NCBI GenBank assembly: GCA_947174495.1
Contig: CAMWJC010000007.1
Span: forward strand, 1-64,000
DNA: 64,000 nucleotides
Direction of reading: 5' to 3'
Source of the DNA: an uncultured Lachnospiraceae bacterium
GTDB taxonomy: Bacteria; Bacillota; Clostridia; Lachnospirales; Lachnospiraceae
A program made the translations under genes and the position numbers. Of this stretch, positions 1 through 8,320 are shown one piece after another. The stretch's first letter is position 1, and every line of letters begins with the position of its first letter. The notes under the pieces are model-generated. The model was given only the letters and a program-made list of their open reading frames with translations, made no database searches and had not been told where the DNA came from.

Positions 1-8
1 AACATTGG

Positions 9-39
9 AGTGGAATTTAATCCTACAAAGTGGAATTTA
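9..39. repeat. Two 11-bp direct repeats, possible insertion-sequence end
   Basis: AGTGGAATTTA occurs twice with a 20-bp period at the very left edge of the window and is followed by an AT-rich non-coding stretch. Multiple short direct repeats of this kind are typical of IS21-family termini, where they bind the transposase. No transposase is inside the window, so this is only a suggestion. It could equally be chance AT-rich sequence. Confidence 0.3.
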
Positions 40-106
40 CTTTTTCAACTCACCATTTTTCATATTTATCTTTATTTTTTCTTATGCTTTCTGCTGCCCC
101 TGATTG

Positions 107-135
107 TTGACTTCCCCTTACAACTATGATACTTT
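107..135 (+). promoter_or_regulatory. Candidate promoter of the first lipoprotein gene
   Basis: TTGACT is followed after 17 bases by TACTTT, about 45 bases before the TTG start of the lipoprotein gene. The -35 box is close to consensus and the -10 box is weak, so this is a tentative sigma-A type promoter. Confidence 0.35.
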
Positions 136-179
136 ATTAATGTTAAGCAGGATTACTTATGAACTCAGGAGGCACTTCA

Positions 180-716
180 TTGAAAAAATTAAAGATTCCT
201 TTCAAATATATTTTTTCTTCCTTTCTGCTTTGTTTTATACTGTTTTCCTTGACCGGCTGTGGCAGAAAGGATGCCAAAATTGAAAATTATAAGGCAAATA
301 TGAATCAATTTTTCGAAAATATCCGGATCTTTGACTCATCGATAAACGCCATTGATCCTAATTCCGATACAGCCACCACTGAACTTTTGTCCCTTTTGGA
401 TTCCATGAATACTTCTTTTTCACAGATGGCTTCTTTGGAGGTTCCAGAATCGTTTCCCGGCGTTAAAGATCTTGCCACCCAGGCTAGTGAATACATGTCA
501 GAAGCCGTATCCTTTTATCATCAGGCTTACGACGGAGAATACGATGCCACACTTGAAGATGTTGCCAGACAGAATTATGAACGTGCCAATTTAAGGCTAC
601 AGTATATCGTTTCTATCCTCCATGGTGATATTCCGGAGGAAATATATACCTACGAAGATGATCAGACAGATAATCCCACGGAAGATGAATTTGCAGAAGA
701 CGAAATTTCGGAATAA
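180..716 (+). CDS. Small lipoprotein of unknown function
   Basis: This is a secreted, membrane-anchored protein of about 178 residues. A lysine-rich N-terminus and a hydrophobic segment end in the lipobox LTGC, so signal peptidase II cleavage and lipid attachment at the Cys are expected. The mature part is acidic and probably helical, and the C-terminal 25 residues are strongly acidic. The ORF track starts at ATG 159. However, a perfect AGGAGG at 167-172 sits 7 bases before an in-frame TTG at 180, which leads into LKKLKIPFKY, so TTG is the likelier start. The gene is monocistronic, convergent with the DUF2752 gene, and ends at a shared terminator. I do not recognise the family. Confidence 0.8.
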   Translation: MKKLKIPFKYIFSSFLLCFILFSLTGCGRKDAKIENYKANMNQFFENIRIFDSSINAIDPNSDTATTELLSLLDSMNTSFSQMASLEVPESFPGVKDLATQASEYMSEAVSFYHQAYDGEYDATLEDVARQNYERANLRLQYIVSILHGDIPEEIYTYEDDQTDNPTEDEFAEDEISE

Positions 717-730
717 TAATATTTACAAAA

Positions 731-765
731 ACGCCTGAGAAACATTTCTCAGGCGTTTATTTTGA
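731..765. terminator. Bidirectional intrinsic terminator
   Basis: ACGCCTGAGAAA pairs perfectly with TTTCTCAGGCGT across a 2-base loop, so the working stem is about 11 bp. It is followed by TTTATTTT on the plus strand and by TTTTTG on the minus strand. It lies between two convergent genes and should terminate both. Confidence 0.9.
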
Positions 766-819
766 CATAACTCATCTTTTCAGCATCTCTCTATGAGACA
801 CTCTTAACTTCAAAATGCA

Positions 820-1260
820 TTAGTATATCAAGTAAAAATGATACACCATTCGAACAACCTTTATCAGCCATTGCAAAAGCAATACAGCAGTCGCCCCGTA
901 CAGATAATATTGAATCCTCACTTCATTTTCTGTCTTCTTTCCAATACGCTTTCTTCCAAACATTGTCAACATAAAATGCAGGTATGCGGCCGCTCCGTAT
1001 ATAACGATGGGATTAAGCCGGAAACTCTGTGCGATTTCTCCCCGGAAAAGATGATAAAAAGCTCTCGTTCCCCCACATCCTGGACAGGGGAAACCACTGA
1101 TCCGACGCATTTCACATTCAAATAGGCCTCCATAATTAATAAATCCATTTCGAGCAAACCAAAACCCGAAAAGTATCACCGGAACAAAGGCTACTTTTCC
1201 TATTAGATAGAAAACATCATCCACCTGATATTTCCCTGCCATTTTAATAGTTAAATTCAT
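820..1260 (-). CDS. DUF2752 family membrane protein
   Basis: This is a small integral membrane protein of about 146 residues carrying PCPGCGGTRA near residue 58, the diagnostic Cys motif of DUF2752. Hydrophobic segments lie on both sides of the motif. The function of the family is unknown. The track start at 1389 lies deep inside the upstream zinc-ribbon gene. I prefer ATG 1260, with a weak GGAAAG 9 bases upstream; ATG 1242 is also possible. The start overlaps the 3' end of the zinc-ribbon gene, so the two are probably translationally coupled. Confidence 0.75.
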   Translation of the reverse strand: MNLTIKMAGKYQVDDVFYLIGKVAFVPVILFGFWFARNGFINYGGLFECEMRRISGFPCPGCGGTRAFYHLFRGEIAQSFRLNPIVIYGAAAYLHFMLTMFGRKRIGKKTENEVRIQYYLYGATAVLLLQWLIKVVRMVYHFYLIY

Positions 1261-1876
1261 TAAGAAAATCTTTCCACACATCAGCATTGTAATTACTACT
1301 GCTTGCATCAATAACAGCCCATATAATACAAACAACGATTGCAAAACCACCAACAGCAATACCTGCAATTGCCATTCCCATTCCGTCATACTTATTCACA
1401 ATCGAAATAATGCCTAATACAATTGCCGCAATAGAAAGTATGATACTAAAACAAGTGGCGCAACAGCAAAGGAGTGCTAAAATTCCGCATACCAGAGATG
1501 CAATTGACACCCCGATATTTCCGCCGCCCGTTTTGGAAGTGTCTTCCCCTGTATAATACTGTATCTCGCTGGCCTGAGAATACACTGAATTATTATAAAA
1601 TGTATCATTATTCTGAGAATATCCGTAATTGATCTGAATTTCCTCCTGTGCCGGCATCCCTTCCGGCTTAATTTCTTCCGTATCTGTAACCTTTTCATAA
1701 GGCGAAGTCGTATTATCTCCCAAAAAAATACCTTCTGCATAAACATTCGTGGAAGATGTGTCCTCAGCAGCTGTCACAGGCTGTTCAAGCTTTACTCCGC
1801 AGTTGGAACAAAATTTAGCATTTCCATTGTTCTCTCCACCGCATTGTGTACAAAAAATCTTCTTGTCTTCGTTCAT
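1244..1876 (-). CDS. Zinc-ribbon membrane protein with DUF4190-like C-terminus
   Basis: The N-terminus has two CxxC pairs (CTQCGG and CSNCGV, residues 9-26) that form a zinc ribbon. A low-complexity polar linker follows to about residue 115. Then come two long hydrophobic helices rich in Gly, Ala, Ile and Cys (about 122-150 and 158-190), the pattern of DUF4190. It is probably a membrane protein with the ribbon in the cytoplasm. A good AAGGGG ribosome site precedes the ATG. It is paired with the DUF2752 gene downstream, a common arrangement in Clostridia. No biochemical role is known to me. Confidence 0.8.
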   Translation of the reverse strand: MNEDKKIFCTQCGGENNGNAKFCSNCGVKLEQPVTAAEDTSSTNVYAEGIFLGDNTTSPYEKVTDTEEIKPEGMPAQEEIQINYGYSQNNDTFYNNSVYSQASEIQYYTGEDTSKTGGGNIGVSIASLVCGILALLCCCATCFSIILSIAAIVLGIISIVNKYDGMGMAIAGIAVGGFAIVVCIIWAVIDASSSNYNADVWKDFLNEFNY

Positions 1877-2168
1877 TTTAGTTACCCCTTCTGTATATAT
1901 TTAATAAACCATACTAATAAATATTTTAATGTATTTGTACCGAAAAGTCTATCACATTATTTTCCTTCTTGTTTCTTCCGTCAAGGTCAATGAATTCGTA
2001 TATCAAAACTTCGACCAAATCACTCAACATAGAAAAAAAATTAAAATTGCAACCAAAGTCAAAATATTTACCATATTTTTGCATGAAATCTTGCATTTTG
2101 ACAAAAAATGGTTTCATTTCATCTTTTTTTCTTTCAAAAAATTACATTTTTCGACTTTTATATGAAAA
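1877..2168. other. AT-rich intergenic region
   Basis: This is about 290 bases between the zinc-ribbon gene and the 3' end of the first large lipoprotein. It is very AT-rich with many T and A runs. I see no RNA gene, strong hairpin or convincing ORF; the short ORFs in the track have no ribosome site. It should hold the promoter of the zinc-ribbon operon. Confidence 0.5.
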
Positions 2169-3740
2169 TTAATGATATTTTACCATTGCAGGGATTGCAT
2201 ATCCCAGATTATCGTCAATGTACAAGCAGTATGCCGGTTTACTGCTTTCGTCCTCATAAATATAATAATTTTCTGTAGAACCGTGGGTAATATACCCCGA
2301 CTCATACACAACTCTTTCCTTTTCATCATAAAAACTATGTACAGAACCCCATGTAGTTCCAAATATATCTTGATTATGACTATAATCACGACAGTATAAT
2401 GTGCCATCTTCCCGGTAGACAAAATTCATTTTTAATATAGTCTCTCGTTCCTTATCACTCCCAGAATTTATCACTCCTGTTGCTTCGGAATAGTCCGGTT
2501 TTCCATCAGCCCTGTATTCTGTATTTTCTTCATAATCCGTCACTTCATCTGCCCCAGATGTTCCATATACAGATTCCAATAAATATTTATCCGGTTCTTC
2601 CCATTTTTCTTCTGTTATAGAACACAAAGTAAAGCCTTGCATATATGCTATTTTTTCCAACTCGCTGTTAAATGCATATGCATAGACAATTCCGCAGAGA
2701 TTCTCCATCTTGTCATCTGCATACAGTTCCAGTTGAAGATTTCCAAACGAGTCAAAGTATTGATACATGGGTTCACTATTCGCAAAACCAAATTCTTCCA
2801 ACAACGCCTGACGACTTTCATACTTCTGAGAATGTCCCGGATTTATAAATATATCACCATAATATTTCTTGTCGGAATCATAACTTTCCATCTCGTATGT
2901 TTCCTCATCCGCCGTCGGTTTTTCTCCTACCCAAACGGGAATAAAAGGATCTTTTTCTGAGTCTCTCGGTATATACATATTCTGCCACAAAAGCATGTCA
3001 TAATATTCGGAATTTATCGGATTCCCTTCTTCATCTAAGGCTGCAATCCCTTCGAATAAACATTTATTCTCCAGTCGATCCTGTATCTCCAGATGTCCTG
3101 TATCTCTGTCAAGACAGAAAATCCGAATTTCATCTGCTCGTTTCTTTTCTTCATTTAGTTCATAAAAATGCTTTTCCAGACAATCTTCATTTTCTGTAAC
3201 AGTAATCATACACATTCCGCGAAGTTCTGTATATTTCGGTATCTCAATCGCTTCCTGCAAGAAACGCTCATCCTTCCAAAGAAACAAAAGTCCTACATCA
3301 CTTTTCTCTGTAAAAATTTCCAAATCATGCCATGTGCACTTATTATATGCAAATGTTATTGGCTCTGCCAGCTTCCCACAGGGAATCTGCTGCAATACTT
3401 CTCTATCTTTTCCATAAAGCATTAATTCATATTCATCTGCATAATCAGGCAGCTTAGCCAGCGTAAGTGTATATTCCTCGGAATCCTCAAACGGATAATC
3501 AATCCTGATTTCTTCCCTATCTGGTACTTTTGACAAATCTTCTTGTTCAGGGATATCTGTTTCCACATTCTGATCTTCCAATATCTCCTGTTCGGACTCA
3601 TCTGATGTTCCCAGTGTCTCTGCTATCTCTTCTGTCTCTGCTTCCAGAGATATATCATTCTCTTTTACTGAACAACCTGCCAGCACCAAAATTACCATAA
3701 CGATTATTGCTGTTTTTAGTAAGGCTTCTTTTCTTCTCAT
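2169..3740 (-). CDS. Large lipoprotein of unknown function, paralogue 1
   Basis: This is a predicted lipoprotein of 523 residues. It has an MRRKEALLK N-terminus, a hydrophobic segment and the lipobox LAGC. A long acidic Glu/Asp-rich linker (about 25-75) is followed by a globular part with many aromatic and charged residues and a conserved C-terminus containing ITHG and DDNLGYAIP. AAGGAG lies 7 bases before the ATG. It is clearly homologous along its whole length to the protein at 4583-6136, sharing the signal peptide, central EEFGFA and FVYREDGTLY stretches and C-terminus, so the pair arose by tandem duplication. I do not recognise a named domain. Surface or cell-envelope location is inferred from the lipobox. 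Confidence 0.8.
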   Translation of the reverse strand: MRRKEALLKTAIIVMVILVLAGCSVKENDISLEAETEEIAETLGTSDESEQEILEDQNVETDIPEQEDLSKVPDREEIRIDYPFEDSEEYTLTLAKLPDYADEYELMLYGKDREVLQQIPCGKLAEPITFAYNKCTWHDLEIFTEKSDVGLLFLWKDERFLQEAIEIPKYTELRGMCMITVTENEDCLEKHFYELNEEKKRADEIRIFCLDRDTGHLEIQDRLENKCLFEGIAALDEEGNPINSEYYDMLLWQNMYIPRDSEKDPFIPVWVGEKPTADEETYEMESYDSDKKYYGDIFINPGHSQKYESRQALLEEFGFANSEPMYQYFDSFGNLQLELYADDKMENLCGIVYAYAFNSELEKIAYMQGFTLCSITEEKWEEPDKYLLESVYGTSGADEVTDYEENTEYRADGKPDYSEATGVINSGSDKERETILKMNFVYREDGTLYCRDYSHNQDIFGTTWGSVHSFYDEKERVVYESGYITHGSTENYYIYEDESSKPAYCLYIDDNLGYAIPAMVKYH

Positions 3741-3781
3741 TAGTTTATCTCCTTGTTTTTAACTCTCTTTGGCATAAAAGT

Positions 3782-4534
3782 CTATATTTTAACAAAAATG
3801 GTGTTTCCTACATTGATATGGTTAACCCACACAACACCATTTTCATTTGTTATTTGATATAGGTCTCTATCCTGATCAGAAATTCCATTATATATATTGA
3901 TGTACTCAGGCTGCTGTGCAAACGGAAATTTCATACTAGTAATAATTTGATTCCCCTTTACAAAACCATTACTCATAAACAATTCATCCAATTCATTTAA
4001 AGAATAAAACTGAATATGCCCATCCTGCTTCACTTGCATCAAAGAATCTATAATTCCTCCGTCATCTTCTTCATTTTTCAGTGGATCAGAAATAAGCACT
4101 CTCCCCCCGCTTACTAAAAGTTTATTCATTTGACAAATCGCATTCTCTATATTAGGGAAGTGATGAAAAGCATATCGAGTAACAATTAAATCAAAACTTT
4201 CATCATCAAATGGATATTTTAATCCATCAAAATCTTTAAAAATAAGGTTTGAAATACCTCTTTCTTTCACAGATTGATTATTTTTTCCAATAATCGTTTC
4301 TGTAATATCTATTCCACAAACACTTGCTGTTGGAAACTTTTCAGCTAATGGAAATGCCAAATAACCATTTCCTGTTCCTATATCTAAAATTCTATCATAC
4401 TTGCTATCTTCTACTAAACTCAGTAACAGTGATAAATGTCCGTCATCCTTGATTATATCAGCATATTTTTTACTGTCCAAAATATGGTCAAAACTCTTTT
4501 TGGCTTGTTTTACTTTTTCTATATCATTGTTCAT
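3782..4534 (-). CDS. Class I SAM-dependent methyltransferase
   Basis: A 250-residue cytoplasmic protein with the Rossmann methyltransferase signature. Motif I is ILDIGTGNGYLAF (about residue 54), motif II ends in GIDIT, and the FDLIVTRYAFHHF segment is typical of UbiE/Methyltransf_11 enzymes. Motif IV-like GGRVLISDPL follows. The substrate cannot be read from sequence. It sits exactly between two paralogous lipoprotein genes on the same strand with gaps of 41 and 48 bases. GAGG lies 9 bases before the ATG. Confidence 0.85.
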   Translation of the reverse strand: MNNDIEKVKQAKKSFDHILDSKKYADIIKDDGHLSLLLSLVEDSKYDRILDIGTGNGYLAFPLAEKFPTASVCGIDITETIIGKNNQSVKERGISNLIFKDFDGLKYPFDDESFDLIVTRYAFHHFPNIENAICQMNKLLVSGGRVLISDPLKNEEDDGGIIDSLMQVKQDGHIQFYSLNELDELFMSNGFVKGNQIITSMKFPFAQQPEYINIYNGISDQDRDLYQITNENGVVWVNHINVGNTIFVKI

Positions 4535-4582
4535 TGTAAATATCCTCGTGATTCTTTGTGTTTCTGTAAAAAATATTATCCT

Positions 4583-6136
4583 CTAATGATACCTTATCAT
4601 CTGAGGGATCACATATCCGAGATTGTGATCAAGGTACAGGCAATATGCCGGCTTATCGATTTCTTCCTCATAAAAGTAGTAGTATTCAACATGACCGTGG
4701 GTAATGTACCCCTTCTCATAAACCACTCTTTCCTTTTCATCATAATAGCTATCCAGATAACTTAAAAATGTCTCAAACGCTAAACCATTATGGTCATAAT
4801 CCCGGAAATACAAAGTACCATCCTCGCGATAAACAAAATTAATACTTATTAATGTACTTCTCTCCGGATAATCATCAATCCTCCCTGTTGATTCATAATA
4901 ATCCGGCCTTCCATCCTCACGCCACACTACATTTGCTTCATAATCTTTTATCCAATCCCCATATTCTGTACCATCATATCCATTCACGTTTTTCAATGAA
5001 TACTTATCCCGCTCTTCCCATTCTCCTTCGTACAGAACCCGCAGCGTAAATCCATATTGACTAAAATCTACTTTTTCCAGTTCACTGTTGAATGCGTATT
5101 CATGATAAATTCCACAGATATTCTCCATTGCATCATCCATATATAATTCTAGTTGAATTTCGCCATATTGATCAAAAAATTGATACATTGGTTCACTATC
5201 CGCAAAACCAAATTCTTCCAGCAATTCCTGTCGGCTCTCGTAATCCTTGGTATATCCCGGATTTCCAAAAACTTCATTTTGAATCTTCTCAAAACCGCTG
5301 TCTGTCTGCACTTCTGTTTCAAAATCTTCTCCTACCCATACCGGAAGCAGGGATTGCTCTTCAAAATTTCCGGGCATATATATGTCATTCCACAAGAGCA
5401 TATTAAAATATTCGACATTTTCCGGATTCTTCTCTTCGTCTAAACGTATGATCCCGTCAAATAAATTTACATCCTCCAGACTATCCCGAATCATAAGCTG
5501 CCCGGATTCTTTGTTAAGACTATAGCTTCGAATCTCGTCAACTCGTTTTTTCTCCTTATTTAACAGATAGATCCGTTTTTCCAGCTTCTCCCCCTCCTCA
5601 GTGACGGTAAGCATAGACCTTCCCCTAAGCTCGTCGTATTTCGGAATCTCAATTACCTCCCGAGAAAACCTATCCTCTTCCCAGAGAAACAAAAGTCCCG
5701 TAGTACTTTCGGAAGAAAAAATTTCCAAATCATTTTCATCACTATAATCCAGTCCATCATAGGAAAATTCTATCGGTTCTGCCAGCTTCCCACAGGGAAT
5801 CTGCTGCAATACTTCCCCATCTTTTCCATAAAGCATTAATTCATATTCATTTGAGGAATCCAGCATCTTCGCCAGCGTGAGGGTATATTCTTCTGAATCC
5901 TTAAATGGATAATCAATACTGATTTCTTCCCTATCTGGTACTTCTGATAATTCTTCCTGTTCAGAGATATCTGTTTCCACATTTTGATAATCCAATATTT
6001 CTTGCGTGGACTCTTCCAGGGTTTTTGCTGTTTTTGCTTCCGGTGATACAGTATTTCTTTTTTCTGAACAACCTACCAAACTCAAAATAACCAAAACGAT
6101 TATTGCCGTTTTAAGCAAGGCTTCTTTTCTTCTCAT
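4583..6136 (-). CDS. Large lipoprotein of unknown function, paralogue 2
   Basis: A 517-residue predicted lipoprotein homologous end to end to the protein at 2169-3740. The lipobox is LVGC. The track start at 6193 adds 19 residues absent from the paralogue. ATG 6136 begins the shared MRRKEALLK and has GGGAGAA upstream, so I use it. After an acidic linker the proteins share several blocks including PVWVGE and the EEFGFADSEPMYQ region. The same duplication left the intervening methyltransferase flanked by repeated coding sequence, which could allow recombinational loss. No catalytic motif recognised. Confidence 0.8.
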   Translation of the reverse strand: MRRKEALLKTAIIVLVILSLVGCSEKRNTVSPEAKTAKTLEESTQEILDYQNVETDISEQEELSEVPDREEISIDYPFKDSEEYTLTLAKMLDSSNEYELMLYGKDGEVLQQIPCGKLAEPIEFSYDGLDYSDENDLEIFSSESTTGLLFLWEEDRFSREVIEIPKYDELRGRSMLTVTEEGEKLEKRIYLLNKEKKRVDEIRSYSLNKESGQLMIRDSLEDVNLFDGIIRLDEEKNPENVEYFNMLLWNDIYMPGNFEEQSLLPVWVGEDFETEVQTDSGFEKIQNEVFGNPGYTKDYESRQELLEEFGFADSEPMYQFFDQYGEIQLELYMDDAMENICGIYHEYAFNSELEKVDFSQYGFTLRVLYEGEWEERDKYSLKNVNGYDGTEYGDWIKDYEANVVWREDGRPDYYESTGRIDDYPERSTLISINFVYREDGTLYFRDYDHNGLAFETFLSYLDSYYDEKERVVYEKGYITHGHVEYYYFYEEEIDKPAYCLYLDHNLGYVIPQMIRYH

Positions 6137-6190
6137 CAGCTTTCTCCCTATGTTACCTCTTTGATATAAAATCTGTAATTTTACAAGATT

Positions 6191-6268
6191 CAAGTTAACA
6201 TAACTAAATTATGTCAACTAGTTTGTGTGGGGCTGGAGCTTTCAACTCCACGCTCATCTGTTAACTTG
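6191..6268. repeat. 78-bp inverted-repeat element with internal hairpins
   Basis: The ends CAAGTTAACA and TGTTAACTTG are perfect 10-bp inverted repeats. Inside lie two further hairpins, ACATAA/TTATGT and TGGAG/CTCCA, so the single strand can fold into a three-way junction. It is about 55 bases upstream of the second lipoprotein start, on the leader side. It could be a leader structure or a small palindromic repeat. No second copy is visible in the window. Confidence 0.5.
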
Positions 6269-6330
6269 TATATTACATCCAAAATTTTATAGGTATCTCA
6301 GGTTTTTGCTTCTTCTTCCACATGTATAAT

Positions 6331-6362
6331 AAAAGCCCGCAAATATTAAATTTACGGGCTTT
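6331..6362 (-). terminator. Terminator after the GGGtGRT gene
   Basis: On the minus strand AAAGCCCGTAAAT can pair with the ATTTGCGGGCTTT arm and is followed by a T-rich tract. It lies about 25 bases past the stop of the GGGtGRT gene. Confidence 0.85.
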
Positions 6363-6386
6363 ATTGCACTTTTCTTTATATTGTTT

Positions 6387-7397
6387 CTAGAACTTCCCTT
6401 CCTTTGCTGCTTCCTCAATCGAAACTGCAACAGCTACGGTCATACCAACCATCGGGTTGTTACCGGCGCCGATCAGACCCATCATCTCAACGTGAGCAGG
6501 AACAGATGAAGAACCTGCAAACTGAGCGTCAGAGTGCATACGTCCCATGGTATCAGTCATACCGTAGGAAGCAGGACCTGCAGCCATGTTATCGGGATGA
6601 AGAGTACGTCCTGTACCACCGCCTGATGCAACTGAGAAGTACTTCTTGCCCTGCTCGTTACATTCTTTCTTGTAAGTACCTGCAACGGGATGCTGGAATC
6701 TGGTAGGATTGGTTGAGTTACCAGTAATGGAAACATCAACACCTTCCTTATGCATAATTGCAACGCCTTCACATACATCGTTTGCACCGTAGCAGTTAAC
6801 CTTTGCACGAAGTCCTTCGGAATAAGACTTACGGTAAACTTCCTTAACAGTGTTGGTATAAGGATCATATTCTGTCTCAACAAAAGTAAATCCGTTGATT
6901 CTGGAAATAATCTGAGCAGCATCCTTTCCAAGTCCGTTTAAGATAACACGAAGAGGTTTCTGACGAACCTTGTTTGCTTTCTCGGCGATACCGATAGCGC
7001 CTTCAGCAGCTGCAAAGGATTCATGACCTGCCAGGAAACAGAAGCACTCGGTCTCCTCTTCCAGAAGCATCTTGCCAAGATTACCATGTCCTAAACCAAC
7101 CTTACGGGTATCAGCAACGGAACCGGGAATACAGAAAGCCTGAAGACCTTCGCCGATTGCAGCGGCAGCTTCGGAAGCCTTCTTGCAGCCCTTCTTGATT
7201 GCAATTGCAGCACCGGTAATATATGCCCAGCAGGCATTCTCAAAACAGATAGGCTGGATACCCTTAACCTGTGCATACACATCAAGGCCTGCATCTTTAG
7301 TGATTTTTTCAGCTTCTTCAAGAGAAGCGATACCATAGCTATTTAATACTGAATTGATTTTGTCAATTCGTCTTTCATATGATTCAAATAATGCCAT
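6387..7397 (-). CDS. GGGtGRT protein
   Basis: A 336-residue protein containing the family-naming motif GGGTGRT (about residue 261), followed by HPDNMAAGPASYGM and a Gly-rich C-terminus. Proteins of this family are widespread in Clostridia, have no established enzymatic activity, and are usually next to an IscU/NifU-like scaffold, as here (gap 29 bases). The protein is predicted cytoplasmic with no signal or membrane helix. A role linked to iron-sulfur cluster metabolism is inferred from the neighbour only. The length is normal for the family and the gene is followed by a strong terminator. Confidence 0.9.
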   Translation of the reverse strand: MALFESYERRIDKINSVLNSYGIASLEEAEKITKDAGLDVYAQVKGIQPICFENACWAYITGAAIAIKKGCKKASEAAAAIGEGLQAFCIPGSVADTRKVGLGHGNLGKMLLEEETECFCFLAGHESFAAAEGAIGIAEKANKVRQKPLRVILNGLGKDAAQIISRINGFTFVETEYDPYTNTVKEVYRKSYSEGLRAKVNCYGANDVCEGVAIMHKEGVDVSITGNSTNPTRFQHPVAGTYKKECNEQGKKYFSVASGGGTGRTLHPDNMAAGPASYGMTDTMGRMHSDAQFAGSSSVPAHVEMMGLIGAGNNPMVGMTVAVAVSIEEAAKEGKF

Positions 7398-7426
7398 TGT
7401 TATGTAACTCCTTTCTCACTTCTCTA

Positions 7427-8131
7427 TTATTTAACTTCTTCGTCGGTTCTGGGATCGATGATCTTAACAGCGTCAGCAACTCTGCCGTACTGTCCGCTTG
7501 CCTTTTCGTAAGCAGTATTAGGATCATCACCTTTCTTGATAAAGTCGGTCATCTTTCCAAGGCTTACAAACTTGTAGCCGATGATCTGATCGTCAGCATC
7601 AAGTGCGATACCTGTTACATAGCCTTCTGCCATTTCCAGATAACGGGGACCTTTCTTTAAGGTTCCATACATAGTACCAACCTGACTTCTTAAGCCTTTT
7701 CCAAGGTCCTCAAGACCAGCTCCTACAGGAAGTCCGTCCTCGGAGAAAGCACTCTGTGTTCTTCCGTATACGATCTGTAAGAATAATTCTCTCATAGCGG
7801 TGTTGATGGCATCACATACAAGGTCTGTATTTAATGCTTCCATTACCGTTCTTCCGGGAAGGATCTCAGCTGCCATAGCTGCTGAATGCGTCATACCGGA
7901 GCATCCGATTGTCTCTACCAATGCTTCCTGAATGATACCCTCTTTCACATTTAATGTCAGCTTGCAGGCGCCCTGCTGAGGAGCACACCAGCCGATACCA
8001 TGCGTAAGACCGGAAATGTCTTTCACTTCTTTTGCTTTTACCCATTTTGCTTCTTCCGGGATAGGTGCACAACCATGGTTAACGCCCTGGGCAACTGTAC
8101 ACATTTCTTCAACTTCTTTTGAATAAATCAT
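7427..8131 (-). CDS. Iron-sulfur cluster scaffold, IscU/NifU-N-like
   Basis: A 234-residue protein with an IscU-like N-terminal half. Conserved cysteines are seen in GCAPI, WCAPQQGACK and TIGCSGMTHSAAMAAEIL; the last matches the scaffold family's cluster-binding Cys region. The C-terminal half is an extension typical of the clostridial variant that accompanies GGGtGRT. The likely role is to hold a nascent Fe-S cluster for transfer to apo-proteins. AGGAG lies 8 bases before ATG 8131. It is the first gene of a two-gene operon. Confidence 0.85.
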   Translation of the reverse strand: MIYSKEVEEMCTVAQGVNHGCAPIPEEAKWVKAKEVKDISGLTHGIGWCAPQQGACKLTLNVKEGIIQEALVETIGCSGMTHSAAMAAEILPGRTVMEALNTDLVCDAINTAMRELFLQIVYGRTQSAFSEDGLPVGAGLEDLGKGLRSQVGTMYGTLKKGPRYLEMAEGYVTGIALDADDQIIGYKFVSLGKMTDFIKKGDDPNTAYEKASGQYGRVADAVKIIDPRTDEEVK

Positions 8132-8168
8132 GTGAAAACTCCTTTCAATATGTAGATATTATTTTCTA

Positions 8169-8201
8169 ACAAAATATCCTTGTCTCTTGTGAATATTTTG
8201 T
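8169..8201. promoter_or_regulatory. Inverted repeat upstream of the scaffold gene, possible operator
   Basis: ACAAAATAT and ATATTTTGT form a perfect 9-bp inverted repeat with a 15-base spacer, about 40 bases upstream of the IscU-like gene. The position fits a repressor site. The regulator is unknown and chance in AT-rich DNA is possible. Confidence 0.3.
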
Positions 8202-8320
8202 CATAATCACATCTTTTATTTTCTCATATCTTCTGTAAAAAATCCAGTCCTTTCGGCAAAAAATTACATTTTTAAGATACATTTTCCAAACCGGATTTCT
8301 CCTGATGGTGTTTGATAAAA

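Noticed and set aside
838-1125. Plus-strand ORF of 95 residues in the track
   Set aside because: It is antisense to the DUF2752 gene, has no ribosome site and no family resemblance. The many similar antisense ORFs were treated the same way.
6191-6268. Hammerhead or other known ribozyme
   Set aside because: The three-helix outline is suggestive, but the conserved catalytic bases (CUGANGA and GAA) are not in the right places.
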